This document shows positions 42,270 to 51,120 of a stretch of DNA of 51,120 nt, piece after piece. The translations under genes were made by a program, and so were the position numbers. Source of the DNA: Allomuricauda sp. CP2A (GTDB taxonomy: Bacteria > Bacteroidota > Bacteroidia > Flavobacteriales > Flavobacteriaceae); contig NZ_LXTT01000165.1 in NCBI RefSeq assembly GCF_001683915.1, forward strand, positions 1 through 51,120. Reading direction: 5' to 3'. The notes below the pieces were generated by a model, which did not search any database, was not told where the DNA came from, and saw only the letters and a list, made by a program, of their open reading frames with translations. Position 1 is the stretch's first letter. Every line of letters begins with the position of its first letter.

Positions 42270-45200
42270 TCAATTTTTATTTACCCTGTAGGTAATTCTT
42301 CGGTTGGTGATCACGGTTCCAATGGTGAGGTTCAAGGTGGCTTCATTGGAGGTTAAATCACCACAGGTGGACCCTGAATTGGAAACCTGTACGCGATAGA
42401 TATAGCCATTTTTATCCATGTCCGGACTGGTCACCGTAAGGTTGGCGGTTTGGGTGCCGGAATAATCGGCTCCGTCGACCAAGGGCGCAAAAGAACTGCC
42501 GCCATTGGTACTCACTTCCCATTGATAGGTGTCCGCGCCATTTGTGGTCACTGAAAAAATTCCGTTGTTGCCCACTACAATGTTTTGATTGCTGGGCTGT
42601 GTTGATATGGTAAATGGGCTTACGGTGATGGTCTGCTCCACATCCAAGGTATTGCCCGCGGCGTCGGTGACCCTATAGGTGCGGGTAATGATTTCAGGAT
42701 TGCTGCCCCCATCACTTACATCACTGATAAAAGTAACCGAAGGACTTGGGTCGCAATTGTCCGCTTCATCGGTGATAACGGAAACATCAGCAGCTGGAAT
42801 ATCCGCAGTACAATACACGGTCACGGGTGCGGGAGCACTGGCCGTAGGTGCTGTTGGGTCAACCGTAAGGGTTGTGGTGGCCGCTAGGTCTGGATAGGAT
42901 GGGTCTCCCGGCATACCTCCGTATTCCACCAAATATCCTTTAGGTTGATAATCTCCACTGGCTGCACCGGTGTTTGAAAGGTCGTTCCATGACCCCGGCA
43001 AACCTACCCCCGGTGCGGTAATGTGTGCGTAATCTTCATCGCCACTTTGGTTGGGCTCACCGCCGTTCCAAAATTCGTAACCAAAGGCCGTGCCTGCAGC
43101 AGTTCCCCGCCAGAACAATGTCCCGGCCTCGGGCCCGGTTACCCAGTACCAATCGCCTTCCAAGGCGGCATCACTGGCACCGATCCAACCTGCTCCGGGG
43201 GCCTGAGATCCCAAAAGGTCGGACTCATCTTGTACGGAAATGGTGGCCAAATAGCCTTGCAGTCCATAAAAAGTTCGCAATGCGGCAGCATCACGTGCGT
43301 TGGTCCAAGTAATGCCCAATGAGGGCACATATTCATAATAATGACCTGTGGAGGCGAGGTAGTTGGCCTCGTTCAAAACAATTGAAAATGATCGGGTGTC
43401 CCCAGAAGTCACTGTTGCTGTGGTTTGGAATTCAACTGCGGCAATTGCCGTTTCAAATTCGGCCAAGGTTGTTGGGCCTGTCAAGGTCAATCTTCCTTCG
43501 GAAACGTCCCAGCTCGATGTGATGTTGGGATGGGTTCCTGTTAAGGTCAAAAGGTCCCCTGGGTTATCGTAGTTTGATGTAATTTGGATGTAAACGGCAT
43601 CCAAAGTGGTGTCGTCTGGGTCTGTGATGGATACACTTTCCGCAATGGCAATGGCATTGCCGGGACAGAATATCTGATCTCCGCTCGCGGTAATTGAAGG
43701 CGGTTGATCGGCATTGACCACGTCGTCCCTAAAATCAAGGTCGCCCCCAGAGGCCACATCACTGTCAGAATCTGGCAGTATGAGTGACCCTCCATTGGCA
43801 TTCAACGGATTGTCAATAGTACCTCCCGGATCGTCATAACCCGTGGTAGTGTCTATACTATTGTCCAGGCCATCTCCATCACTATCGGTTCCAGAAAGGG
43901 TCAATGCCGCTTCACTGGTGTCGCTTGTGCCATCATCGTCACTGTCGGTGTCCATAAAGTCGGGAGTGCCATCACCATCGGTATCCACATACGCAATGCC
44001 ACTGGTTTCGTAAGCATCGTCCAGACCGTCATTGTCTGAATCGTTACCGGACGGTGCCGTATATCCCAGTGAGGTTTGGGCTTCCACATTGTCGGGTATG
44101 CCATCGCCATCACTGTCCAAATCTTGGTAATTGGGAACGCCATCACTGTCGGTGTCCACGGTTGTACAATCCACAGAGCCACCGTAGGTGGCACCGTATA
44201 CTCTTGCCCCAGTCTGCCATGCTTCGATGCGGATGTATTGCAAACTACTTCCTGAAACCGTGAAGGTTACTTCCCGTATGGAACCAGGAGTGGTGTTATT
44301 GGCAGATGCCAACCAGCTACTGGAGGTTCCTGATGAGTTGGTACGTTGTATTTGAATGTCTGTGTCAGTTACCGCCGGGTCAGCTCCGAGAAAAACACTG
44401 ACATCAGTTCCAACCGGAATTGCTTCTGGAAATTCGAGCAATAATCTTGAGCTATTACCGGGATAAGTTATGGGATTGGCCGCAAAGGTAGTGCCGGGAC
44501 TTCCTTCTGCGTTGCTGTCATTACTAAAATGCCTAAGGTTTGTTGCCGTCAGCACATAGTTGCCTCCCAATCCTCCACATTCATCGGTATCCAGGATGCC
44601 ATCGTTGTCATCATCAACATCCACACTGTCTTCAATGCCATCGCCATCCAAGTCGGCTACGGGAGCACTGCAATTGGAATAGAGTACGGAAAAGGGAATG
44701 TCCTGTTTGGAGATGGAAGGCCCTTGGTATTGCACCCGTAAATTTTCGCCTCCTCCATTTTCAAAGAAAAGGACCCGAATATCATGTAGGCCCGTGGTCA
44801 AGGTTGTTGTTCCAGATCTTTCTTGTGTACCATGAAGCCCGTCATTGCTGACAATTTGGTTTCCATCAATGTAGAGTTTAGATCCATCATCCGAAGAGGT
44901 GTAAAAGGTATATGATCCAGCGGTATTGATCTGGATATACCCATCATATCGAATACTGAAGCTGTCCGTATCACCGGGGTCTTCTTGGTTTTGAAGGGCA
45001 TCCACATCAAAACTGGTGTATGTTCCAGTTCCCAATGCGCCAGTTGTTGGGATATTGTCCACAGAGTTGCCGCCAGGGACACTGTCATAAAACTCAAAGT
45101 CCACCTCTCCCGAACAAAAGGGAAGGGTGCCTTCAACCAAAATATTGTCTATGTAATAATATTCGTTGCCCGCAGTGTTGTAAAAACGTATTCTGATTTC

Positions 45201-45701
45201 AAGGGTTGACCCTGCAGAAGGTAGGTTTACCGTATAAGATGGATCTAAAGGATCAGATGGGCTGGAATCTCCTGAAGCGTTTTCAAACTCTGTCCAAGGT
45301 CCGGCCCCATCAATACGATATTCGCCTATTAAATAATCTTGGCCTTGTTCAAATTGGCTGGTGTTGGACATGGTGGCGACATCCAAGCTAAAACGTACAC
45401 TGGTATATCCGTAGATGTTTATGGCATTGGTCTGCCAAACCCCTTCGGTGCCCAAATTGTTGGCTTCAATACGGTTGCCCTGTACCCAAACATCACCCGT
45501 TAAGGTTGTGGTCCAACTAGTGGCAGAAGGTCCGGATGCTGTTCCGTTCTCTGTTCCATTTGAATAGCTGTTGAAGTTTTCGCTCCAAATCGTGGTTTGG
45601 GAAAAAGTGAGTGAAGTTCCCATCAGGAAAAATCCCAAAAGTACCATGAGACCATTCAAAGATTGCTTTATTTCCACCTTGAAGGACGAGGTTGTGCCCA
45701 T
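42270..45701 (-). CDS. Large secreted multidomain protein: PA14, calcium-type repeats, C-type lectin
   Basis: The 1143-residue protein has a signal peptide (to about residue 35, TSLTFSQ). In order: a jelly-roll/MAM-like region (about 37-190); a PA14 domain (about 195-340, FYTSSDDGSKLYIDGNQIV); thrombospondin type 3-like Asp-rich repeats (about 350-375 and 515-660, DTDSDGVPNYQDLDSDGDGI); and a sandwich region. Then come a C-type lectin domain (about 784-927: WTNARDAAALRTFYGLQGYL, FWNGGEPNQSGDEDYA, GSWNDLSN), a HYR-like segment and an Ig-like domain. The end TVITNRRITYRVNKN is not a type IX sorting domain I recognise. A surface adhesin or glycan-binding role is likely. Confidence 0.85.
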   Translation of the reverse strand: MGTTSSFKVEIKQSLNGLMVLLGFFLMGTSLTFSQTTIWSENFNSYSNGTENGTASGPSATSWTTTLTGDVWVQGNRIEANNLGTEGVWQTNAINIYGYTSVRFSLDVATMSNTSQFEQGQDYLIGEYRIDGAGPWTEFENASGDSSPSDPLDPSYTVNLPSAGSTLEIRIRFYNTAGNEYYYIDNILVEGTLPFCSGEVDFEFYDSVPGGNSVDNIPTTGALGTGTYTSFDVDALQNQEDPGDTDSFSIRYDGYIQINTAGSYTFYTSSDDGSKLYIDGNQIVSNDGLHGTQERSGTTTLTTGLHDIRVLFFENGGGENLRVQYQGPSISKQDIPFSVLYSNCSAPVADLDGDGIEDSVDVDDDNDGILDTDECGGLGGNYVLTATNLRHFSNDSNAEGSPGTTFAANPITYPGNSSRLLLEFPEAIPVGTDVSVFLGADPAVTDTDIQIQRTNSSGTSSSWLASANNTTPGSIREVTFTVSGSSLQYIRIEAWQTGARVYGATYGGSVDCTTVDTDSDGVPNYQDLDSDGDGIPDNVEAQTSLGYTAPSGNDSDNDGLDDAYETSGIAYVDTDGDGTPDFMDTDSDDDGTSDTSEAALTLSGTDSDGDGLDNSIDTTTGYDDPGGTIDNPLNANGGSLILPDSDSDVASGGDLDFRDDVVNADQPPSITASGDQIFCPGNAIAIAESVSITDPDDTTLDAVYIQITSNYDNPGDLLTLTGTHPNITSSWDVSEGRLTLTGPTTLAEFETAIAAVEFQTTATVTSGDTRSFSIVLNEANYLASTGHYYEYVPSLGITWTNARDAAALRTFYGLQGYLATISVQDESDLLGSQAPGAGWIGASDAALEGDWYWVTGPEAGTLFWRGTAAGTAFGYEFWNGGEPNQSGDEDYAHITAPGVGLPGSWNDLSNTGAASGDYQPKGYLVEYGGMPGDPSYPDLAATTTLTVDPTAPTASAPAPVTVYCTADIPAADVSVITDEADNCDPSPSVTFISDVSDGGSNPEIITRTYRVTDAAGNTLDVEQTITVSPFTISTQPSNQNIVVGNNGIFSVTTNGADTYQWEVSTNGGSSFAPLVDGADYSGTQTANLTVTSPDMDKNGYIYRVQVSNSGSTCGDLTSNEATLNLTIGTVITNRRITYRVNKN

Positions 45702-45722
45702 AATTCATGTTGATTTACTTTA

Positions 45723-45736
45723 CAAAACTAGTTTTG
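45723..45736. promoter_or_regulatory. Palindrome upstream of the lectin protein gene
   Basis: CAAAACTAGTTTTG is a perfect 14-bp palindrome. Its minus-strand right half TAGTTTTG also matches the -7 consensus, 21 bp before the gene. No -33 TTG is at the right distance. It may be a promoter element, an operator or both. Confidence 0.38.
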
Positions 45737-45928
45737 ATGGGCCCAGTAGAAAATAATTGTTGTGAAATGGGTAATTAGGGATGTTTACCCCCTGATTCCT
45801 AGTGTTTCCTACAGGGGCAATCTAGGCAAATTTCCCGTGAACGGTCTGTCTGTGGCCTCTATCAGGAATTGAACCATGTGGGTTTTTGTTAAAATACTGA
45901 TGCAAAATGTGTTTTGTTGGGGGTTAGG
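45737..45928. other. Non-coding stretch between the lectin protein gene and the rimP promoter
   Basis: I see no frame, repeat or structural RNA in this part. It has ordinary AT-rich intergenic composition. The full gap between the two divergent genes is 418 bp, and its other parts are annotated separately. Confidence 0.6.
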
Positions 45929-45960
45929 TTGCACAAACAGTATTAATTATCGTATATTTG
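45929..45960 (+). promoter_or_regulatory. Promoter of rimP-nusA-infB
   Basis: TTG (45929-45931), 21-bp spacer, TATATTTG (45953-45960). This is a full match to the Bacteroidota -33/-7 pattern. The expected transcript start is near 45966, giving a leader of about 150 nt. Confidence 0.72.
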
Positions 45961-45988
45961 CGCCACTGAACGGATATAAAAAGTATTC

Positions 45989-46096
45989 ATGAGGGGACTT
46001 AGGTCCCCTCTTTTATTAGTGAAACTTTATTTTTTGGGCCTTTTTGGCAAAAAATCAAATGTTGAACTAATTCTGCTGAAAAGCGGAATCTTTTAA
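45989..46096 (+). CDS. Possible 35-codon leader frame upstream of rimP
   Basis: An ATG at 45989 opens a frame of 35 codons ending in TAA at 46094-46096, 23 bp before rimP. The product would be hydrophobic and basic, with 10 Leu, starting MRGLRSPLLLVKLYFLGLFG. The ATG lies about 22 nt into the predicted transcript, and its last base is the first base of a strong hairpin. It could be a leader peptide or a chance frame; there is no codon-use test at this length. Confidence 0.25.
   Translation: MRGLRSPLLLVKLYFLGLFGKKSNVELILLKSGIF
45991..46014 (+). promoter_or_regulatory. Terminator-like hairpin in the rimP leader
   Basis: An 8-bp perfect stem GAGGGGAC/GTCCCCTC with loop TTAG is followed by TTTT. 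It sits between the promoter and rimP, so it could act as an attenuator or a leader-stabilising structure. Confidence 0.6.
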
Positions 46097-46119
46097 AAAC
46101 ATAGTAAAGGATATTTCTT

Positions 46120-46581
46120 ATGTTTAAGGAGAAAGTAAAGTCGTTGTTGGACAAGGCATTGGAAGTGCATCCATCCTTGTTTCTGATTGATTTTACAGTG
46201 GGTGGCGATAACAGCATCAAAGTGGTTTTGGATGGGGATACAGGTGTCAACCTGCAGGACTGTATGGACATCAGTAGGGCCATTGAGCACAATTTGGACC
46301 GTGAGGACGAGGATTTTTCATTGGAAGTAACCTCGGCCGGAGCCACCTCGCCATTGCTGTTGCCCCGTCAGTACAACAAGAACATTGGAAGAAAATTAAA
46401 GGTTAGGACAGAGGCCGAGAAATTGGAAGGGACCTTGATCCAGGCCTCGGAAAATAGTATTACCTTGGAGTGGAAGGCACGTGAGCCCAAACCAGTGGGT
46501 AAAGGAAAAGTTACCGTACAGAAGAAGCAGGAAATTGCATTTTCTGACATACAAGAAGCAAAAGTTATATTAAAATTTTAA
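46120..46581 (+). CDS. rimP: Ribosome maturation factor RimP
   Basis: RimP helps assemble the 30S subunit. The 153-residue protein has the N-terminal alpha/beta domain, with [20 protein letters not shown] and the family's [19 protein letters not shown]. This is followed by [20 protein letters not shown] (a variant of the 'VSSPGxxRPL' motif) and a small C-terminal SH3-like domain. The order rimP-nusA-infB is conserved across bacteria. It starts 13 bp before nusA. Confidence 0.95.
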   Translation: MFKEKVKSLLDKALEVHPSLFLIDFTVGGDNSIKVVLDGDTGVNLQDCMDISRAIEHNLDREDEDFSLEVTSAGATSPLLLPRQYNKNIGRKLKVRTEAEKLEGTLIQASENSITLEWKAREPKPVGKGKVTVQKKQEIAFSDIQEAKVILKF

Positions 46582-46594
46582 TTGTAGTTGAAAA

Positions 46595-47827
46595 ATGGAA
46601 AACCTAGCGCTCATCGAATCCTTTTCGGAGTTTAAGGACGATAAGTTTATTGACAGGGTGACCCTTATGGCCATTTTGGAAGATGTGTTCCGAAATGCAC
46701 TCAAGAAAAAATTTGGTTCCGATGATAACTTTGATATCATCATCAACCCAGATAAAGGGGATTTGGAGATTTGGAGAAACCGGGTTGTTGTGGAAGATGG
46801 ACAGGTTGAGGAACCCAATGAAGAAATCTCATTGTCAGAGGCCAGGAAAATTGAGCCCGACTTTGAGGTGGGTGAGGATGTTTCCGAAGAGGTGAAATTG
46901 ATTGATTTGGGCAGAAGGGCCATTTTGGCATTGCGCCAAAACCTGATATCCAAAATCCATGAGCATGACAATACCACCATCTACAAGCAATTTAAGGACT
47001 TGGAAGGTGAAATTTATACTGCTGAGGTGCACCACATTCGCCACAAAGCCATTATTTTGTTGGACGATGAGGGGAATGAGATCATCCTGCCCAAGGAAAA
47101 ACAGATTCCATCTGACTTTTTCCGTAAGGGTGACAATGTTAGGGGGATCATTGAGAGTGTGGAGCTGAAAGGAAACAAGCCCACGATCATTATGTCCAGG
47201 ACTTCACCTGTTTTCTTGGAACAATTGTTCTTTCAGGAAATTCCAGAGGTGTTTGATGGTTTGATTACCATCAAGAAGGCCGTCCGTATTCCTGGTGAAA
47301 AAGCAAAAGTGGCAGTGGACTCCTACGATGATAGAATTGATCCCGTAGGGGCCTGTGTGGGAATGAAAGGGTCACGTATCCATGGAATTGTCCGTGAATT
47401 GGGCAATGAAAATATTGATGTCATCAACTGGACCAACAATCCGCAATTGATGGTGACACGGGCATTGAGCCCGGCAAGGGTATCGTCCGTTAAGTTGAAC
47501 GACGAGAAAAAAACAGCCCAGGTTTACCTAAAGCCAGAGGAAGTTTCCAAGGCTATAGGCAGAGGTGGGCACAATATTCGATTGGCCGGCCAATTAACTG
47601 GTTATGAGATAGATGTGTTCCGTGAAGGCGTTGAGGAAGATGTGGAATTGACCGAGTTTTCGGATGAAATAGAAAGCTGGGTGATCGAGGAATTCAAGAA
47701 AATAGGATTGGATACCGCACGTAGCGTTTTGGAACAAGATGTAAGTGACTTGGTGAAGCGAACCGATTTGGAAGAGGAAACTGTCCAAGAAGTCGTTCGC
47801 ATCCTCAAGGAAGAGTTTGAAGATTAA
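46595..47827 (+). CDS. nusA: Transcription termination/antitermination factor NusA
   Basis: NusA binds RNA polymerase and nascent RNA. The 410-residue protein has the N-terminal polymerase-binding domain (about 1-125), an S1 domain (about 130-200, LEGEIYTAEVHHIRHKAIIL) and two KH domains (PVGACVGMKGSRIHGIVREL and KAIGRGGHNIRLAGQLTGY). It lacks the C-terminal acidic repeats of the E. coli protein, which is normal for this group. It follows rimP by 13 bp and precedes infB by 42 bp. Confidence 0.97.
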   Translation: MENLALIESFSEFKDDKFIDRVTLMAILEDVFRNALKKKFGSDDNFDIIINPDKGDLEIWRNRVVVEDGQVEEPNEEISLSEARKIEPDFEVGEDVSEEVKLIDLGRRAILALRQNLISKIHEHDNTTIYKQFKDLEGEIYTAEVHHIRHKAIILLDDEGNEIILPKEKQIPSDFFRKGDNVRGIIESVELKGNKPTIIMSRTSPVFLEQLFFQEIPEVFDGLITIKKAVRIPGEKAKVAVDSYDDRIDPVGACVGMKGSRIHGIVRELGNENIDVINWTNNPQLMVTRALSPARVSSVKLNDEKKTAQVYLKPEEVSKAIGRGGHNIRLAGQLTGYEIDVFREGVEEDVELTEFSDEIESWVIEEFKKIGLDTARSVLEQDVSDLVKRTDLEEETVQEVVRILKEEFED

Positions 47828-47869
47828 ACTATATATTAGCAGCGAAATTTAGGGCAAGTAAGACAATTT

Positions 47870-50578
47870 ATGGCAGGAAACCCAACAATACGACTTAATA
47901 AAGTTCTCAGGGAATTGAACATTTCACTAGATCGGGCAGTGGATTATCTCACATCCGTAGGACATGAGGTAGAGGCCCGCCCTACCACAAAGATCACAGA
48001 TGAAGTGTATCAAGTCCTGTTGGATGAGTTTCAAACGGATAAAAGCAAAAAGGTAGCTTCCAAAGAAGTCAGCGAGGAAAAGCGGAAGGAAAAGGAGGCT
48101 ATCAGAATCCAAATGGAACAGGAGCAGGAGGAGCGTAGACTGGCCAGGGAAAAAAAGAATGCCGAACAACAAGTAATCAAAGCCAAAGCAGAGCTTTCGG
48201 GACCAAAAACGGTAGGTAAGATCGATCTGGACAAAAAGCCGGAAACTCCAAAAGCTGAGGAACCTGAACAACCTGAACAAAAGGCGGAGGAACCTAAGGC
48301 CGAAGAGCCTAAAACCCCAAAAGCCGAGCCCAAACCCGAAAAAGTAGAGGAGGTCAAACAGCCAAAAGCCGAAGAACAACCTGAAAAGGAGGAGGGTTCT
48401 GAAGAATCCGGTACCATAAAGACCCAGTATAAAAAGCTGAGCGGACCCAAGATTACCGGTGATAAAATTGACCTTTCCCAATTCAATAAGCCGAAGAAAA
48501 AGAAGGAAGAACAACAAAAGCCCAGTGCGTCATCTTCCGATAGCAGTTCTGATCGGAAAAAGCGCAGAAGGCGTATCGTTAAAAATGGTCCCCAATCTGG
48601 AAACGGACGTCCCAGCAGAGGGGCGAGCGGCCAGGGAAGAAGAGGGCAGCGAACTTCGGCACCCAAGGTAGAGCCTACTGAGGAAGAAGTACAAAAACAG
48701 GTACGGGAAACCTTGGAAAAACTCCAAGGAAAATCCAGTAAGGGCAAAGGGGCCAAATACCGAAGGGAAAAAAGGGACCAGCACCGCCAACAGACCGAAA
48801 AGGATCTGGAACAACAGGAGCTGGAAAGCAAAATCCTCAAGGTCACCGAGTTTGTGACCGTGAACGAATTGGCTACCTTGATGAATGTGTCCACCACACA
48901 AATTATATCGGCGTGCATGTCCTTGGGGATCATGGTTACCATGAACCAACGTTTGGATGCCGAGACCCTTTCCATAGTTGCCGATGAGTTTGGCTATGAA
49001 GTGGAATTCATTACCGCAGAAATAGAAGAAACCATACACGAAGAAGAGGATGTCCCAGAAGATTTGAAACCAAGGGCGCCCATCGTTACGGTTATGGGAC
49101 ACGTTGACCACGGTAAGACCTCTTTGCTGGATTATATCCGGAAGGAAAATGTGATTGCAGGTGAAAGCGGTGGGATTACCCAGCACATCGGAGCCTATGG
49201 CGTTAGTTTGGAGGATGGACAAAAAATCACCTTCCTAGATACTCCAGGTCACGAGGCTTTTACCGCAATGCGGGCCCGTGGTGCACAAGTTACCGATATA
49301 GCCATTGTTGTTATTGCAGCGGATGATGATATTATGCCACAGACCAAGGAAGCCATCAGTCATGCCCAGGCGGCAGGAGTTCCCATTGTTTTTGCCATTA
49401 ACAAAGTGGATAAACAAACAGCCAATCCAGATAAGATCAAAGAAGGTCTTGCCCAAATGAACCTTTTGGTGGAAGATTGGGGTGGTAAGATCCAATCCCA
49501 TGATATTTCGGCCAAAACCGGTCAAGGCGTAAAGGAATTGCTTGAAAAAGTGTTGCTTGAGGCAGAATTACTTGAATTGCAGGCAAACCCTGATAGATTG
49601 GCCGCAGGTACCGTAGTGGAAGCCTTTTTGGACAAAGGGCGAGGTTATGTCTCCACAATATTGGTGCAAAGTGGTACCCTGAAAATTGGAGATTATGTAT
49701 TGGCGGGAACCTGTAGTGGTAAAGTTAAGGCCATGCAGGATGAACGCGGTAAGAATGTACAGAGTGCTGGTCCTTCCACACCAATTTCAATATTGGGATT
49801 GGATGGCGCACCTCAGGCGGGTGATCGATTCAACGTGCTTGAAGACGAACGTGAGGCAAAACAAATTGCTGCTAAACGTTCCCAATTGCAACGGGAACAA
49901 TCCGTTCGCACACAACGACATATTACGCTGGATGAAATTGGCCGAAGAATCGCTTTGGGTGATTTCCAAGAGTTGAACATTATTCTTAAAGGTGATGTGG
50001 ATGGTTCTGTGGAGGCCTTGACAGATTCCTTCCAGAAATTGTCCACGGATGAAATCCAGGTGAACATTATTCATAAAGGAGTGGGAGCCATTACGGAATC
50101 CGATGTGTTGTTGGCCAGTGCGTCTGATGCAATCATCATTGGCTTTAATGTTAGGCCAATGGGCAATGCCCGTACCATTGCGGACAAGGAGGAAATTGAT
50201 ATCAGAATGTACTCCATTATCTATGATGCCATCAATGACCTGAAGGATGCCATGGAAGGTATGCTTTCTCCTGAAATAAAAGAGGAAATTACCGGTACTG
50301 CTGAAATCAGGGAAACCTTCAAGATTTCCAAGATTGGAACCATTGCAGGTTGTATGGTAACCAGTGGTAAGGTTTTCAGAAATTCCCAGATACGACTTAT
50401 TCGTGATGGTGTGGTCATCTATACCGGGGAGTTGGCCTCCTTAAAACGATTTAAGGATGATGTGAAGGAAGTATCCAAAGGATACGACTGTGGACTACAG
50501 GTCAAAAATTACAACGACATCAGGGAAGGAGATATCGTAGAAGCCTTCCAGGAAGTAGCAGTGAAGAAAAAGCTGTAA
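47870..50578 (+). CDS. infB: Translation initiation factor IF-2
   Basis: IF-2 is the GTPase that places initiator tRNA on the ribosome. It has 902 residues. The N-terminal domain ([20 protein letters not shown]) is followed by a long low-complexity Lys/Glu/Pro-rich region (about 60-300). The IF2 N-domain with [20 protein letters not shown] comes next. The GTPase core has GHVDHGKT (about 410-417), DTPGHEAF and NKVDK, and the C-terminal domains end in [16 protein letters not shown]. All motifs are intact. It is the last gene of the operon, with a terminator after it. Confidence 0.98.
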   Translation: MAGNPTIRLNKVLRELNISLDRAVDYLTSVGHEVEARPTTKITDEVYQVLLDEFQTDKSKKVASKEVSEEKRKEKEAIRIQMEQEQEERRLAREKKNAEQQVIKAKAELSGPKTVGKIDLDKKPETPKAEEPEQPEQKAEEPKAEEPKTPKAEPKPEKVEEVKQPKAEEQPEKEEGSEESGTIKTQYKKLSGPKITGDKIDLSQFNKPKKKKEEQQKPSASSSDSSSDRKKRRRRIVKNGPQSGNGRPSRGASGQGRRGQRTSAPKVEPTEEEVQKQVRETLEKLQGKSSKGKGAKYRREKRDQHRQQTEKDLEQQELESKILKVTEFVTVNELATLMNVSTTQIISACMSLGIMVTMNQRLDAETLSIVADEFGYEVEFITAEIEETIHEEEDVPEDLKPRAPIVTVMGHVDHGKTSLLDYIRKENVIAGESGGITQHIGAYGVSLEDGQKITFLDTPGHEAFTAMRARGAQVTDIAIVVIAADDDIMPQTKEAISHAQAAGVPIVFAINKVDKQTANPDKIKEGLAQMNLLVEDWGGKIQSHDISAKTGQGVKELLEKVLLEAELLELQANPDRLAAGTVVEAFLDKGRGYVSTILVQSGTLKIGDYVLAGTCSGKVKAMQDERGKNVQSAGPSTPISILGLDGAPQAGDRFNVLEDEREAKQIAAKRSQLQREQSVRTQRHITLDEIGRRIALGDFQELNIILKGDVDGSVEALTDSFQKLSTDEIQVNIIHKGVGAITESDVLLASASDAIIIGFNVRPMGNARTIADKEEIDIRMYSIIYDAINDLKDAMEGMLSPEIKEEITGTAEIRETFKISKIGTIAGCMVTSGKVFRNSQIRLIRDGVVIYTGELASLKRFKDDVKEVSKGYDCGLQVKNYNDIREGDIVEAFQEVAVKKKL

Positions 50579-50610
50579 TTGAAATCAAAGAGATATTGAT
50601 TGAACATAAA

Positions 50611-50636
50611 AAATCCCGCAAAAGCGGGATTTTTTA
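50611..50636. terminator. Bidirectional terminator after infB
   Basis: A perfect 9-bp stem AAATCCCGC/GCGGGATTT with loop AAAA is flanked by A- and T-runs. It separates infB from the convergent SPOR-domain gene. Confidence 0.9.
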
Positions 50637-51008
50637 TTATTTGGAATCTGCTTCAGGTTTTAAAAGCATGGCATCAGGGTATTTTTTCCGGACCTCCAGA
50701 TACTTCCGTTCCGCTTCCAGTTTTGTTCTGAACTTGCCCAATCTTACCCTGTAGGTAGGGGATTCAAATTCAATTTTGGAATACCATCCGGGGAAATCAA
50801 TATCAACCTGGTCCTTTAAATCTTGTGCCCTTTGATAAGTGCCAAAACCAACCTGGATTTGGTAAAATTCCGCTTTGGAATTGACCTCGGTATACAGCTT
50901 TACCAGTTGGTCTATTTTGGGATCCTGTTGTATGGCAACCGTGCCTTCCTGTGCTGAAAGTTGAAAGGCCAAGCCTGTCAGAAATACAACAAATACGGGA
51001 GTTTTCAT
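50637..51008 (-). CDS. SPOR-domain periplasmic protein
   Basis: The 123-residue protein has a signal peptide (MKTPVFVVFLTGLAFQLSAQ) and a single SPOR domain. The domain includes YQIQVGFGTYQRAQDLKDQV, a central strand, and YRVRLGKFRTKLEAERKYLE near the end. SPOR domains bind septal peptidoglycan that lacks stem peptides. In flavobacteria this gene often follows infB, near the alternative complex III genes, which lie outside this window. A role in cell-wall binding is inferred from the domain. Confidence 0.88.
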   Translation of the reverse strand: MKTPVFVVFLTGLAFQLSAQEGTVAIQQDPKIDQLVKLYTEVNSKAEFYQIQVGFGTYQRAQDLKDQVDIDFPGWYSKIEFESPTYRVRLGKFRTKLEAERKYLEVRKKYPDAMLLKPEADSK

Positions 51009-51040
51009 GAGATTCCGATATTATTTCATTTTATTTATCA

Positions 51041-51048
51041 CAAATGTA
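51041..51048 (-). promoter_or_regulatory. -7 element of the SPOR-domain gene
   Basis: Minus-strand TACATTTG matches TAnnTTTG and lies 32 bp upstream of the ATG. No clear -33 TTG is seen. The rest of the window end (51049-51120) shows no gene. Confidence 0.4.
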
Positions 51049-51120
51049 ATTCTTTAAGTTCTAAACCAGTGAATTGCCTATTATTTAGAATCTTTATAAA
51101 TTAGATGTTATCAATACCTT

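Noticed and set aside
48100..48800. Repetitive Lys/Glu/Pro region as a tandem repeat or separate element
   Set aside because: It is the normal flexible N-terminal part of IF-2, which is variable in all bacteria.
48031..48975. 314-codon frame on the minus strand inside infB
   Set aside because: Produced by the low-complexity Lys/Glu/Pro codons of IF-2 read in reverse; Ser/Leu/Phe-rich and without motifs.

Overview
The window reads as a chromosomal segment of a marine-type member of the Flavobacteriaceae (phylum Bacteroidota). The evidence is gene content and order (exbB-exbD-exbD, asnS-rpoN, rplM-rpsI-rpsB-tsf-pyrH-frr, rimP-nusA-infB), proteins typical of the phylum (DUF5916 barrel protein, DUF2723 membrane protein, SPOR-domain protein), scarcity of Shine-Dalgarno sequences, and promoters of the Bacteroidota type (TTG, about 19-21 bp, TAnnTTTG). 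A Muricauda-like genus is a guess. I found no rRNA, prophage, insertion sequence, CRISPR array or replication origin. One tRNA gene is present.

Layout. 1-3.1 kb (+): an energy-transduction cluster (ExbB, a small membrane protein, two ExbD) ending in a terminator, then an outer-membrane barrel protein. 3.1-13.8 kb (-): a housekeeping block with a PAP2-like membrane protein, rpoN, asnS, an RND/MMPL exporter, frr, pyrH, tsf, rpsB (with an unusual C-terminal extension), rpsI and rplM. 14.0-17.2 kb (+): a DUF5916 surface protein and a small lipoprotein. 17.3-23.7 kb (-): a tyrosine/aromatic catabolism cluster (hppD, hmgA, fahA, flavin reductase, and a HisC-family aminotransferase) interrupted by a parDE-type toxin-antitoxin pair and by two clusters of REP-like palindromes that flank fahA. 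A divergent MarR regulator (23.8 kb) and a palindrome in the hppD upstream region suggest local control.

24.3-34.2 kb is a mixed accessory/housekeeping region: TauE/SafE permease, an unrecognised protein, a SET-domain protein, a Gdx/SugE-type SMR exporter, a second parDE-type pair, polA, a glycosylasparaginase-type lipoprotein, cutC, a membrane metallophosphoesterase and a CBS-domain protein. 34.3-37.0 kb holds a divergent pair that I consider the most interesting candidate system: a secreted two-domain protein opposite a membrane-tethered putative DNA-binding sensor. Both appear to carry a concanavalin/laminin-G-like sheet domain.

37.1-45.7 kb: a thioredoxin-fold protein lacking both catalytic cysteines, a large DUF2723 (TMEM260-like) membrane protein, tRNA-Gln(TTG), a beta-propeller lipoprotein and a 1143-residue secreted protein with PA14, calcium-type repeats and a C-type lectin domain. 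45.9-50.6 kb (+) is the rimP-nusA-infB operon behind a good promoter, a hairpin and a possible 35-codon leader frame. A SPOR-domain protein (-) closes the window. All functional calls come from reading motifs in the translated sequence; no database search was run.
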